A DNA stretch of 48,533 bases from CBDVBD01 sp965372135 (GCA_965372135.1 CBDVBD010000004.1:1-48533), one strand, 5' to 3'; counted from the first letter of the stretch, positions 35,391 through 44,769 are shown. Made by a program: numbers and translations. Notes: generated from the sequence alone by a model not told the origin.

Positions 35391-36503
35391 ATGATAACTT
35401 CGGACGACGGCAAATACATGAAACGCGTGCTGCGACTGGCACGAAAGGGCATGGGAAACACCAGTCCCAATCCGATGGTTGGAGCGGTATTGGTGAAAAA
35501 TGGTCGGATTATTGGCGAGGGTTACCATCATCATTTCGGGGGAACCCATGCGGAAATACTAGCACTAACTGGTCTTAGAAAGCGCGACACATCCGGCAGT
35601 ACACTATATGTAAACTTGGAACCGTGTTGTCATCACGGCAAAACCCCGCCCTGTATCGATCCGATTCTCGAAAGCGGAATTGCCCGTGTCGTAATCGGTA
35701 CCGTGGATCCAAATCCTAAGGTGAACGGAAAGAGTATCGAAAAACTCAAAGCCACCGGTATCGAGGTGACAGTGGGAGTACTGGAAAACGCCTGCCGGGA
35801 GTTGAATTTCGGTTATCTACACCATATCCGCACCGGCATTCCCTGGGTCACGGTCAAGATCGCTCAATCCCTCGACGGGCGTATCGCTGACTCAACAGGT
35901 CGTTCGCGCTGGATTACTTCCGACGCATCCAGAAAAGCCGTGCATAAATTACGAGCCGCACATGATGCGGTGCTGATGGGGGTAAATACCGTAGTCATCG
36001 ATAATCCGCAATTGACGGTACGACACGTAAGAGGTCCCAACCCGCACCGTATCATTATCGATCCTAAACTGCGAATCCCGACTGACGCCGCTTTATTCGA
36101 TATCGCTGACTCCAATGCTCCCTGGATTGTAACATCGCCTGAAGCTGACACTCAAAGGAAAACCGAACTGGAATCCACCGGCGCCAAAATCATCACCGTA
36201 GATACCCGGAACGGGAAGTTTCCTTGGGAACTTATCCTTCAGTGCTTGGGTAAAAATGGCATCACGTCGGTACTTGTCGAAGGGGGAAGCACGGTTTTTA
36301 CCGGACTCCTGCGCGAGGTTACGGTTAATCGATTGGTGATTTGCATGGCGCCGATTCTACTTGGTGGTGACGCGCTGCCAGCCCTGCATGATATGGGAAT
36401 CGGCTCGCTGGATTCGGCATTCCGGTATCGGATTACCCGGCAGCGACGACTGGGCGACGATTTGTGGATGGAGTTGGAACCGGCAATATCTGAAAAAGGT
36501 TAA
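35391..36503 (+). CDS. ribD: Bifunctional riboflavin deaminase-reductase RibD
   Basis: RibD carries out the deamination and reduction steps of riboflavin synthesis. The N-terminal cytidine-deaminase-like domain has zinc ligands in HAE (53-55) and PCCHHGKTPPC (79-89). The C-terminal reductase domain has 'VTVKIAQSLDGRIAD' and 'VLVEGGSTVFTGLL'. The length of 370 residues is normal. An in-frame ATG at 35418 could be used instead. The 106-nt leader is too short for an FMN riboswitch and shows no RFN pattern. The stop overlaps ribE (TAATG). Confidence 0.93.
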   Translation: MITSDDGKYMKRVLRLARKGMGNTSPNPMVGAVLVKNGRIIGEGYHHHFGGTHAEILALTGLRKRDTSGSTLYVNLEPCCHHGKTPPCIDPILESGIARVVIGTVDPNPKVNGKSIEKLKATGIEVTVGVLENACRELNFGYLHHIRTGIPWVTVKIAQSLDGRIADSTGRSRWITSDASRKAVHKLRAAHDAVLMGVNTVVIDNPQLTVRHVRGPNPHRIIIDPKLRIPTDAALFDIADSNAPWIVTSPEADTQRKTELESTGAKIITVDTRNGKFPWELILQCLGKNGITSVLVEGGSTVFTGLLREVTVNRLVICMAPILLGGDALPALHDMGIGSLDSAFRYRITRQRRLGDDLWMELEPAISEKG

Positions 36504-36505
36504 TG

Positions 36506-37144
36506 ATGTTCACAGGACTTATCAAAACAATCGGAACGGTGCAAAAAACGGCTTCCAGCTCAGGCGGCAAAGAATTTACCATTCAAGCGCCTGAGACAGT
36601 CTCCGCGCTTGAAATCGGAGATTCGGTGGCGGTGAACGGTATTTGCACCACAGTAACAGCAATCAAATCGGACGGGTTCCGCTTCACCGCAGCCCCGGAA
36701 ACATTGAAAAAAACCACCGCTGGGAAATGGAGAATCGGGACAGAAGTGAACCTGGAACTGCCCTTGAAAATCGGGGACCCGTTGCACGGACACTGGGTGC
36801 TTGGACATGTAGACACCACAGTGAAAATCATCAGCCGTAGTACAGCCGGTTCCAGCGTACTCTTAACAATAGAAATACCGAAAGATTTAACAAATCAGGT
36901 GGTTCCACGGGGATCGATCGCCTTGGATGGCGTCAGTTTAACCGTTGCCAGGATAGAAGGCAACAGAGTTGCTGTATCCTTGGTTCCCCACACGTTGGAA
37001 AAAACGAACCTTCGAGATCGCAACGTCGGTGATCAACTAAACCTTGAAACCGACATCCTTGGGAAACACGTTATCCAATACCTTGAATCCCAAGAGAAAT
37101 CAAAAATAACTTTGGATTCCCTGCGTGAGCAAGGATTCCATTAA
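36506..37144 (+). CDS. ribE: Riboflavin synthase alpha subunit
   Basis: Riboflavin synthase dismutates two 6,7-dimethyl-8-ribityllumazines to riboflavin. Two lumazine-binding barrels are visible: the N-terminal copy starts MFTGLIKTIGTV, and the second copy contains 'GHWVLGHVDTTVKI' and 'IALDGVSLTVARI'. It has about 212 residues. ATG 36506 gives the canonical MFTGLI start; ATG 36503 directly precedes it and overlaps the ribD stop. Lumazine synthase (ribH) is not in the window. Confidence 0.94.
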   Translation: MFTGLIKTIGTVQKTASSSGGKEFTIQAPETVSALEIGDSVAVNGICTTVTAIKSDGFRFTAAPETLKKTTAGKWRIGTEVNLELPLKIGDPLHGHWVLGHVDTTVKIISRSTAGSSVLLTIEIPKDLTNQVVPRGSIALDGVSLTVARIEGNRVAVSLVPHTLEKTNLRDRNVGDQLNLETDILGKHVIQYLESQEKSKITLDSLREQGFH

Positions 37145-37187
37145 AATCAGCCATTTTACATAGTTAAGGTAAAAGGTTATTATTAAA

Positions 37188-38438
37188 ATGGATAAGAAGC
37201 AAAAATCCCGCGAAAACAACCTGTTTGATACCATCCCTCAGGCAATTGAGGATTTTCGTCAGGGGAAGATTCTTATCGTGGTTGATGATGAAGATCGCGA
37301 AAACGAGGGCGATTTCATCATGGCGGCGGAAAAGATCACCCCGGAACAAATCAACTTCATGGCGAAGTACGGTCGGGGGATGATCTGTATTCCCATTACC
37401 GGGAAACGGGCGGAGGAGTTGGATCTGCCATTGATGGTCAAAGACAACACCGCTCTACACAACACACCCTTTACCGTTACCATCGACGCCAAGCAGGGCA
37501 CCAGCACCGGCATTAGCGCCAACGATCGGGCATTGACGATCCGGAAAGTAATCGATCCCGAGACCAAACCAAGCGATTTCGCCAAACCGGGGCATATTTT
37601 CCCGCTTAGAGCCGCCGACGGCGGTGTGCTTCGTCGGGCTGGGCACACGGAAGCAGTGGTGGATTTAGCGAAGTTAGCGGGTTTGTATCCCGCGGGAGTC
37701 CTGTGCGAAATCATGGATGAAGACGGCACCATGGCGCGGGTTCCGAAACTCAGGGAAATCGCCAATCAATTCGATCTGCATCTGGTGACGATTAGTGACC
37801 TGATTGACCACCGAAGACGGCACGAGAAACTGGTGGAAAAAACCGTAGAGGTTAATTTCCCCACCAAATTCGGGGATTTCCAGTTGGTGCATTATCGGGA
37901 ACTGTTGAACGACCAAAATCACTTAGCCGTGGTAAAAGGCGATGTGGCGACCTTGGAACCGGTCTTGGTGCGGGTGCATTCCCAATGTCTGACAGGGGAT
38001 ATTTTCGGCTCCCGCCGGTGTGATTGCGGGGATCAACTCGGCAATACCATGCAGATGCTCGAAAAGGAAGGGCGCGGAGCACTGTTATATATGCGGCAGG
38101 AAGGTCGCGGGATCGGTCTGGCGAATAAGATGCTGGCGTATCACCTGCAGGACAACGGCAAGGATACGGTGGAAGCAAACCTCGAATTGGGATTCAAACC
38201 TGACCTCCGGGACTACGGCATCGGTGCTCAAATCCTCCGGGATTTGGGAATCCGCAAAATCCGCCTCATCACCAACAATCCAAAGAAAGTGGTAGGACTC
38301 CAGGGATACAACCTGGAAATCGTGGAACGTGTACCGATTGAAGTTCCCGCCACTCCAAAGAGCTTCAAGTACCTAAAAACCAAACAGGAAAAATTGGGTC
38401 ATATCATTGATGTCGACAAATCACCGGACAGCGATTAA
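37188..38438 (+). CDS. ribBA: Bifunctional DHBP synthase/GTP cyclohydrolase II RibBA
   Basis: The N-terminal domain (about residues 15-210) makes 3,4-dihydroxybutanone phosphate: 'DDEDRENEGDFIMAAE' and 'RRAGHTEAVVDLAKLAG'. The C-terminal domain is GTP cyclohydrolase II with zinc ligands C-x10-C-x-C in CLTGDIFGSRRCDCG and 'RQEGRGIGLANKM'. Together they supply both precursors of the lumazine. A 12-bp hairpin terminator with T-rich flanks lies 70 nt downstream. The length is 416 residues. Confidence 0.95.
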   Translation: MDKKQKSRENNLFDTIPQAIEDFRQGKILIVVDDEDRENEGDFIMAAEKITPEQINFMAKYGRGMICIPITGKRAEELDLPLMVKDNTALHNTPFTVTIDAKQGTSTGISANDRALTIRKVIDPETKPSDFAKPGHIFPLRAADGGVLRRAGHTEAVVDLAKLAGLYPAGVLCEIMDEDGTMARVPKLREIANQFDLHLVTISDLIDHRRRHEKLVEKTVEVNFPTKFGDFQLVHYRELLNDQNHLAVVKGDVATLEPVLVRVHSQCLTGDIFGSRRCDCGDQLGNTMQMLEKEGRGALLYMRQEGRGIGLANKMLAYHLQDNGKDTVEANLELGFKPDLRDYGIGAQILRDLGIRKIRLITNNPKKVVGLQGYNLEIVERVPIEVPATPKSFKYLKTKQEKLGHIIDVDKSPDSD

Positions 38439-38506
38439 CTTGCTTCACGGCAGTAAAAGTTGACCCCTTGGTTTGACCAACCCTTCACATCCAACATCAG
38501 TATAAA

Positions 38507-38535
38507 AAAGATGCCACCAATTAGGTGGCATCTTT
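38507..38535. terminator. Bidirectional Rho-independent terminator between ribBA and mlaF
   Basis: AAAGATGCCACC (38507-38518) pairs perfectly with GGTGGCATCTTT (38524-38535) around a 5-nt loop. The A-run on the left and T-run on the right make it functional on both strands. It separates the convergent rib and mla operons. Confidence 0.88.
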
Positions 38536-38551
38536 AAATCAGTAACCTGGG

Positions 38552-39328
38552 TTATTGTTTAACCTTCTTTATATGATCGGTGAGGATCGGCTTGATCGGA
38601 CCTTCGGCACTGCCTTCCACAAATTGACGCACCACCGGGTTATCGGTGTTCCGCGTCTCCTCAGGAGTCCCGGAAAATATTATCACCCCGCGGTGTAACA
38701 TCACAATCCGGTTGGCAACTTTATAGGTGGATACCATGTCATGGGTGACCACCACCGTGGTGACAGACAATTTCTCGTTCAGGCGGATCACCATTTCGTT
38801 AATAATATCCGCCATTATCGGATCCAGTCCGGTAGTAGGTTCGTCATACAATATATATTTAGGGCCCAATGCGATAGCACGCGCCAAACCCACCCGCTTT
38901 TTCATGCCCCCGCTCAGTTCCGCCGGCTTTAACGATTCAATCCCGGGCATTCCTACCATGGTCAAGGTATCGTGTACAATCTGCTGGATTTCCGATTCGG
39001 ACTTCATCCGGTGTTCACGAAGCGCCAACGCAATATTTTCCTCCACCGTCATCGAATCAAACAACGCCGATCCTTGGAACAAGATCCCGAATTTCTGACG
39101 CACTTCATACAGACGCTTACGGCTGATGGTGTTCAAGTCTTCGCCGTCGATGGTAATCGTGCCTTCATCGGGCGTCATCAAACCCATGATGTGCTTAAGC
39201 AGCACACTCTTGCCGCACCCGCTACGACCGATAATCACCAGTGACTCGCCATCGTGGATATCCAGATCCAAGCCCTGGAGCACTGGCTTTCCGACGAACG
39301 ATTTCTTAAGCCCTCGTATGGAAATCAT
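38552..39328 (-). CDS. mlaF: MlaF-like ABC transporter ATP-binding protein
   Basis: This is the cytoplasmic ATPase of a phospholipid (Mla-type) transporter. Walker A is 'GRSGCGKSVLLKHIMG', the signature is 'LSGGMKKRVGLARAIA' and Walker B is 'YILYDEPTTGLDPI'. The GGM-type signature and 'PTTGLDPIMAD' are typical of MlaF/Ttg2A. It lies 34 nt after mlaE in the same transcript. No mlaD (MCE-domain) or mlaC gene follows; the terminator comes directly after. Confidence 0.9.
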   Translation of the reverse strand: MISIRGLKKSFVGKPVLQGLDLDIHDGESLVIIGRSGCGKSVLLKHIMGLMTPDEGTITIDGEDLNTISRKRLYEVRQKFGILFQGSALFDSMTVEENIALALREHRMKSESEIQQIVHDTLTMVGMPGIESLKPAELSGGMKKRVGLARAIALGPKYILYDEPTTGLDPIMADIINEMVIRLNEKLSVTTVVVTHDMVSTYKVANRIVMLHRGVIIFSGTPEETRNTDNPVVRQFVEGSAEGPIKPILTDHIKKVKQ

Positions 39329-39362
39329 AGTTAATTACTTATGAACAACTGTCTGTGAATAA

Positions 39363-40133
39363 TTAAAATAACAACATCGCCAGGATAAAATCCGCAGTCA
39401 ATATCAACATACACGACCACACAAAAGATCGGATAGTGGCGTTACCCACGCCTTCAGCACCACCCTCGGCACGAAACCCGATATAGCATCCCATCAGGGC
39501 GGTGATTCCGCCGAATACCACTGATTTCAACAATCCGGCGGCTATGTCGTATAACCAGAAGTGACGCGGAATTTCGTTAAAAAATGTGGCGGTGGATATA
39601 CCGAGGAAACCGTTTGCAACAATGAACCCGCCAATCATGGCGATAAAATCCGCTAAGATCACTAATACAGGCATCATAATAATATTGGCGAAAAACCGCG
39701 GGGTTGCCAAATATCGTACCGGATTGATAGCTAAGGATTCCAGAGCATCGATTTGTTCCGTAACCTTCATGGTGCCCAATTCGGCAGCGATAGAGGCACC
39801 GACGCGTCCGGCGATGATCAACCCAGTCAATACCGGACCGAGTTCGATTACAACAGCCTTATACGTCGCCACCCCAAGAAACCGTATCGGAACATACCCT
39901 TCAAACTGGTAATTGCCCTGCCAGGCTGATACCGCTCCCGTAAAAGCTCCTACCAACAGCACCAAAGGTAAAGAACGATACCCCACCTCCAATGCCTGAT
40001 CCAGCAGCAAATAGCGGTCACGAAATAAATTCTTGGTTTGCAGCAATATCTGCCCGAACAAAGTGCCAACAGCACCTGTTTCCACCAGAAAATTCAGCCC
40101 AACACGACCAATTGAGGCAATTAAACGAACCAC
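39363..40133 (-). CDS. mlaE: MlaE-family ABC transporter permease
   Basis: This integral membrane protein of the MlaE family (256 residues, about five to six membrane segments) has 'PLVLLVGAFTGAVSAWQG', 'ELGPVLTGLIIAGRVGASIAAELGTMKVTEQIDAL' in its parts and 'VFGGITALMGCYIGF'. It pairs with MlaF to move phospholipids between membranes. The GTG start is preceded by GAGGAA overlapping the stop region of the upstream gene. The direction of lipid transport cannot be told. Confidence 0.9.
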   Translation of the reverse strand: MVRLIASIGRVGLNFLVETGAVGTLFGQILLQTKNLFRDRYLLLDQALEVGYRSLPLVLLVGAFTGAVSAWQGNYQFEGYVPIRFLGVATYKAVVIELGPVLTGLIIAGRVGASIAAELGTMKVTEQIDALESLAINPVRYLATPRFFANIIMMPVLVILADFIAMIGGFIVANGFLGISTATFFNEIPRHFWLYDIAAGLLKSVVFGGITALMGCYIGFRAEGGAEGVGNATIRSFVWSCMLILTADFILAMLLF

Positions 40134-40143
40134 CTTTGTTCCT

Positions 40144-43100
40144 CTAAAATTCCGCTCCCAAGGAAAAATAATACCGTGGACTGGAACTACGTACTAAATC
40201 GGTGCTCCATGCCACATCCCATTGAAACAGGAAGAACCCAAGATTTACACGGGTTCCCACACCGTACCCCATCATGATGTCGTTTAACCGCAGCAGCCCA
40301 TTATCATCATGATACACACCCCGGAAATTATCCTGGCTCCATGCGGAACCGATATCGGTAAACAACGCTCCTCGGATACTGTGAAAAAATGCCGGTAGAG
40401 GCCAGCCAAATTGCACATAGCGGATCAGCGGAAACCGGAATTCCAGGTTGGTCAAGGCAAAGCGTGTCCCCTTGCGTTCATAGTAATCACCACCGCGAAA
40501 TGGCAGCACTAACGAGGAAAAGTAGATTTCCTCGATGCTGTCGGATGGGATATCTCGGGCAAATTTCCGATTGATCCAGTATCGCACGCCACCGATGAAA
40601 AACCGCTGCGGCGTTTCCCCTTCAGAAAATCCTGCTGTGAACCGGGTGGCAAATGAATAATCCTTGCCAATACGCCAATAATGCCGGTAGTCGCCCACTA
40701 CAGTATGAAAACCCAATCCCCACCGATCCGTGTCGTTGTGATCCCCCTCCAAATCCGGACTGTATCGGAAGGTCAATTGATAACGGGATCCATTCATCGG
40801 ACCGGTAATTCCCCAAATTACAGTATCATGGACATAACTGATGCCCGGCAAAAATATCCTGCGGCGTTTCCAAAATTCATAATCCGAAGAAAAATAATCC
40901 CAATTGCTGCGGTCGATGAATATCATGTCCAATGATAAATCGAACCGGTTGTACTTCGACAACGGATAGGACAGAAACGCCGATGCACCGTAATTACGAT
41001 CCCGAATATCCCCGGCGTTGAAAAAGTACACGTTATGATAAAACCCGACACCGTAATCTATTCTGCGAGGCAGGTAATAATAAAACATGGAGAAATTGGA
41101 ATTTTCGAAATCGTAATACAGGTCCATAGTCAGGAAAACCAAGTGGTTACCCAGCACATCGGAAAATAGAACCTGACCGACCCCCTGCAAGCCAAAAAAG
41201 GTACTATAGGCGGCGTTGGCGTACACGATATCAGGTGAAAATCTTAACTTATACCGCTTAACCCGGTATTTTCCAGCGGCATCACGATAGGAAACCGTAT
41301 CCTCTGCTTCAGCTTCCTCAATCGACGGTGTCTCACCAAACACAAAATGCGCATAAGGCTGCCCGTCATCATCGGCAGAGTCCGGTGTCTCAGATGCAAT
41401 ATCGATGATCGGGGGAAGGGAATCCGCCTGGATAAAAGCAGTTTGGGGAAGGTCAATCGAAGGTGCCTCCAATGGATTTTTAAACAGGTATAGATCGTAG
41501 CCCCATTCATAGAACGCAGTAAAAACTAATCTTCGTCCGGCACGGGACCATGAAGGCTGAAAGCACCCAGTCAACACATTGGTCAATGGTTGCGATTCAC
41601 TTGTGTTTAAATCCATATTAAATAAATTGTAAGCGCCATTTTGATCCGATACATAAGTCAGACCGGCGTGGTCGGGAGCGTAAACTGGAGTTCGCTCCTG
41701 GTATGGAGTATCAGTCAGACGCGTCAGAGCCCTCAAACCAATATCCAAACGGTACAAATCCAGTTGACGATAATCGTGTTCGAACATTTTTACATCGGTA
41801 CGATCGAGAGACAACTCACCACCACGATCTGAGGTGAACACAATAACGGTACCATCCGACGACCAACAAGGATCTAAATCGCTGAATGGATCGTTGGTTA
41901 ACTGTTCCAAACGTCCGGTAGAAAGCTGAATCATGTAGATATCGGAATGTCCGGACTTGGTGCCGACAAAAACAATCTGGTCGCCTAAGGGTGACCACGT
42001 GGGGGAAAACATGCCATCCAAATCAAATGTGTATTCCTCCAAAATCTTTCCATTCTCGGTGTCGATGATGTATATAGCATCTTTCCCGCCGCCTTTGGCC
42101 GCAAAAGTGATACGATCACCGGTGGGTGCCCATGAAATCCCCGGACGCATCCAATGCATTTCCTCGAACTTGGCTCTGCGTTGTCCAGCCACCAACTTAC
42201 GAATGATTTTCCCATCCAAAGCAGATATCAGATAGATGTCGAAGTAGTCCGATCTGTCCGTCAAAAAAGCAATCTTGTCACCACGTGGCGAAATTGCCGG
42301 GCTGTTGTTCAGGAAATTCCGGTCCTCCACATGATTGGTGAGCCGTTCCGCAAAATCCTCCGGCGCCTGCATGTCCGCCAATGCGGGCCAATGTTCCTTT
42401 CGAAGGGACTTATGCCATCGCTTGGATAGCTCCTCAAGATCAATCCCGATCGCCAATTTAAACGCCCTACTAGTGTTGCGCGTGGTGCGCAGCTTATGCA
42501 TGATTTCACCGATTTTCTGCCTGCCGTAGCGCTTGGCGATATAGTAAATTACCGATTGTCCGCCTTTATAATTCAAAAAACCACCGAGATTTTCTATGGG
42601 AGGCAAATAACCACTGATGGTGGCATCCCGGATAAACATATCCGATTCCACATCCCAACCATACCGGGATTCATACTCGGCTATCCCTTCGATAAACCAC
42701 AGCGGCAGCTGTGCCCGGGTAATACCCGCCACAATTGACTGTATCCCTGACCCGAACAACATTTTCAAAAGCATAGCATGTGTCAGCTCATGATGAACCA
42801 CATGCCGGAAATCTTCGTAACTGCCTTCATAGGGTACCACCACACGGTTCTTGAAAAATTCGGTAAACCCGCCCACCGATTCTTCCGGTTGCCCCATGGA
42901 CACATTCGTCTGTTCGAAGTCATTGTGAGATTTGTAGGTTACGATAGTAATGCGGTCACCGGGCGGCAAATCGTAAAGGAAATCCTTAGCGATGGACTTA
43001 TACGCTTTTTCCGCAGTTTCAGCCGCGAATTGAGCGATTTCCTCGCCGCCTTCGTAAAAATAAACATCGCAATGTTCGGATTGCACTACTTTCCAATCGA

Positions 43101-43263
43101 AGTACTGATACTGCACCTTATTCTTACCAAACCCTAACACCTCAGAGGGCTGCCAAAAGCCTAATATCAAGCATATAACTGGAAGTAACCGCAGCAACTT
43201 CCAGCTATTCCTGCCGGATATCTGACTAACCCGACCCTGTGGTAAATGGTGGCGATTATACAT
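40144..43263 (-). CDS. Outer-membrane protein: peptidase-MA, TolB-like propeller and beta-barrel
   Basis: This 1039-residue protein has a late signal segment ('LLRLLPVICLILGFW', residues 23-37). A gluzincin (peptidase MA-like) domain follows, with HELTH at 158-162 and the third ligand region 'WFIEGIAEYES' at 189-199, so zinc is probably retained. About residues 315-620 are WD40/TolB-like blades ('SPAISPRGDKIAFLTDRSD', 'PTWSPLGDQIVFVGTKSGH'). About 690-1039 form a beta-rich, aromatic-ended region resembling an Omp85/surface-antigen barrel ('FRFPLIRYVQFGWPLP', last residues SLGAEF). Processing or display of surface proteins is a guess. The ATG sits inside the ancestral ccsA stop. Confidence 0.82.
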   Translation of the reverse strand: MYNRHHLPQGRVSQISGRNSWKLLRLLPVICLILGFWQPSEVLGFGKNKVQYQYFDWKVVQSEHCDVYFYEGGEEIAQFAAETAEKAYKSIAKDFLYDLPPGDRITIVTYKSHNDFEQTNVSMGQPEESVGGFTEFFKNRVVVPYEGSYEDFRHVVHHELTHAMLLKMLFGSGIQSIVAGITRAQLPLWFIEGIAEYESRYGWDVESDMFIRDATISGYLPPIENLGGFLNYKGGQSVIYYIAKRYGRQKIGEIMHKLRTTRNTSRAFKLAIGIDLEELSKRWHKSLRKEHWPALADMQAPEDFAERLTNHVEDRNFLNNSPAISPRGDKIAFLTDRSDYFDIYLISALDGKIIRKLVAGQRRAKFEEMHWMRPGISWAPTGDRITFAAKGGGKDAIYIIDTENGKILEEYTFDLDGMFSPTWSPLGDQIVFVGTKSGHSDIYMIQLSTGRLEQLTNDPFSDLDPCWSSDGTVIVFTSDRGGELSLDRTDVKMFEHDYRQLDLYRLDIGLRALTRLTDTPYQERTPVYAPDHAGLTYVSDQNGAYNLFNMDLNTSESQPLTNVLTGCFQPSWSRAGRRLVFTAFYEWGYDLYLFKNPLEAPSIDLPQTAFIQADSLPPIIDIASETPDSADDDGQPYAHFVFGETPSIEEAEAEDTVSYRDAAGKYRVKRYKLRFSPDIVYANAAYSTFFGLQGVGQVLFSDVLGNHLVFLTMDLYYDFENSNFSMFYYYLPRRIDYGVGFYHNVYFFNAGDIRDRNYGASAFLSYPLSKYNRFDLSLDMIFIDRSNWDYFSSDYEFWKRRRIFLPGISYVHDTVIWGITGPMNGSRYQLTFRYSPDLEGDHNDTDRWGLGFHTVVGDYRHYWRIGKDYSFATRFTAGFSEGETPQRFFIGGVRYWINRKFARDIPSDSIEEIYFSSLVLPFRGGDYYERKGTRFALTNLEFRFPLIRYVQFGWPLPAFFHSIRGALFTDIGSAWSQDNFRGVYHDDNGLLRLNDIMMGYGVGTRVNLGFFLFQWDVAWSTDLVRSSSPRYYFSLGAEF

Positions 43264-43369
43264 AGGTATGCTGTCCTCCGAAGAAATAATTCCCGAAAAA
43301 ACTAAGCAATATCATCCCAAAGCCACACAAAGAAAGAATTGCTGCGCGGTTTCCCCGCCAGTTACGTTG
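43256..43369 (-). pseudogene. ccsA: Cut-off C-terminus of ccsA beyond an in-frame TAA
   Basis: Reading on in the same frame past the TAA at 43370-43372 gives 37 residues, including 'QRNWRGNRAAILSLCGFG' and 'SFFGNYFFGGQHTYV', then TAA at 43256-43258. This is the expected end of CcsA proteins (HAR-x-x-R-x-W-R-G then a final membrane helix ending FGG-x-H-x-Y). The frame is intact, so a single substitution, for example TTA or CTA to TAA, explains it. Confidence 0.8.
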
Positions 43370-44527
43370 TTACCGGGCGTGTAAAAATCCCGAATAGAAC
43401 AGCCAGATAACCAATGATCCCACTTCCTTGGGATCCCAACCCCAGAACTGTCCCCACGCCTGTTCCGCCCAGATGGCGCCCGCAAATAATGCACCTACCG
43501 TGTATAAAGGATATCCTAAAGTTACCGCCTTGTAATTGATGTCGTCGAGGATGTCGACATTCAACGGAATCCGTTCCAGAATGCCGGCTTTAGTGATTAA
43601 CCCCAATAGAATGAAAAACATGGGGATCGATACAAAATACACCATTCCCAAGAATTCGAACAGCTTAAACGGACTGGCTGGCGAAACCAAAATACTGCCT
43701 GCGCTGATCAGTAATCCGACAATCAACGATCCCAGAAGGAAACCACCAAATGCGGTAGCAAACAGTGTTGCTCCAGGCGATCCTACCCCGGGTTTCTTCA
43801 CAACTTTTAGGTTCCAAAATGACCAAATGATAAATCCCAAAGGCAAAAACATGCCAAACGAAATGAAGAAACTTCCGGTTCCGCGGATCGGATTCTGCCC
43901 GAATGAGATCAACAATTCCGAGGTCGTGGGAATAAAACCTATAATCGATCCCAGCAGGTAGAATACCCAGGGCAGAATCACCATCGACACTAACCCAGGC
44001 ACCCATATATTTGACCGGGAAATACTGGGCGAGCTTAATTCTCCTTCCCCGGATTTCAATAAATAGATAAACGATACCGCAGCAGCTACCGCGAAAGCAC
44101 CGGAACCAAGCGCCGCAAGTGTGACATGGATAGTCAACCAGTAACTCTGCAACGCCGGCACCAATTGCTGGCTTACTTCCTTCGGCAGCATCGATGCCGT
44201 CACCATCAACATGAACACAATAGGCGAAATAAATGCGCCGATGATGGGTTTCTTATATCGGAATATCATGATACCAAGACTCAGCACCGCCATCCAGCTC
44301 ATCAATGACATGTATTCGTACATGTTGGAAAGAGGCACGTGATCCGCTAATTTCCAACGCACGAAAAATCCAATGGTGTGGGGAATAAATCCCAGCACCA
44401 TCACAGCTCCCCCAAGATAACCAATGATATTAGAACGCATTGGCACGTAAATTACAAATGCCAAAAAACCAGCAAGATAAAACCAAAAAGCAATCCAAAA
44501 AAACAGAATATCAATTGTACCTGTCAA
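43370..44527 (-). CDS. ccsA: Cytochrome c biogenesis protein CcsA, truncated by nonsense codon
   Basis: This haem-handling membrane subunit of the system II (Ccs/Res) cytochrome c maturation pathway has multiple membrane helices and the periplasmic WWD motif 'WGQFWGWDPKEVGSLVIW', with flanking conserved His residues. The open frame stops after 'FLHAR' at 385 residues, before the last conserved helix, which is still encoded downstream (full length would be 423). TTG 44527 is the start, with GGAGG five bases upstream. Its partner CcsB/ResB is not adjacent. Function is doubtful unless the stop is an assembly error or suppressed. Confidence 0.85.
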   Translation of the reverse strand: MTGTIDILFFWIAFWFYLAGFLAFVIYVPMRSNIIGYLGGAVMVLGFIPHTIGFFVRWKLADHVPLSNMYEYMSLMSWMAVLSLGIMIFRYKKPIIGAFISPIVFMLMVTASMLPKEVSQQLVPALQSYWLTIHVTLAALGSGAFAVAAAVSFIYLLKSGEGELSSPSISRSNIWVPGLVSMVILPWVFYLLGSIIGFIPTTSELLISFGQNPIRGTGSFFISFGMFLPLGFIIWSFWNLKVVKKPGVGSPGATLFATAFGGFLLGSLIVGLLISAGSILVSPASPFKLFEFLGMVYFVSIPMFFILLGLITKAGILERIPLNVDILDDINYKAVTLGYPLYTVGALFAGAIWAEQAWGQFWGWDPKEVGSLVIWLFYSGFLHAR

Positions 44528-44570
44528 GACAGCCTCCGAGTGGAAATTCTCTTAATGAAACTAACCATTT

Positions 44571-44599
44571 AAGTTAACAAATAGATTCGCCAGAATCAA
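44571..44599 (-). promoter_or_regulatory. Possible sigma70 promoter for ccsA
   Basis: On the minus strand, TTGATT (44594-44599) and TAACTT (44571-44576) are 17 nt apart, about 45 nt upstream of the ccsA start. Both boxes match consensus at four positions, so this is tentative. Confidence 0.35.
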
Positions 44600-44625
44600 G
44601 CTTTTTTTGTCCTGGAAAACAAACC

Positions 44626-44654
44626 GAGCCGATGCTCTCCATGGACATCGGCTC
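44626..44654 (-). terminator. Hairpin terminator after the MerR-receiver gene
   Basis: GAGCCGATG (44626-44634) and CATCGGCTC (44646-44654) form a 9-bp perfect stem with an 11-nt loop that is itself partly palindromic. On the minus strand a T-rich stretch (GGTTTGTTTT) follows. It lies between the regulator gene and ccsA. The rest of the 242-nt gap holds a small weaker hairpin near 44693-44713 and the ccsA promoter candidate. Confidence 0.6.
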
Positions 44655-44769
44655 TTATTAAAATACTATCCTTATAACACAAAAGTTCCTAATTGGAGAA
44701 AAAATTCCTCCAAGAAGTAGAACACAACCTGCTACAGGATTTGATTTAGCGAAATCCGGAACTACCAGG

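Noticed and set aside
43264..43380. Frameshift in ccsA
   Set aside because: The downstream CcsA-like residues are in the same frame as the upstream part, so no insertion or deletion is needed; a single nonsense codon explains it.
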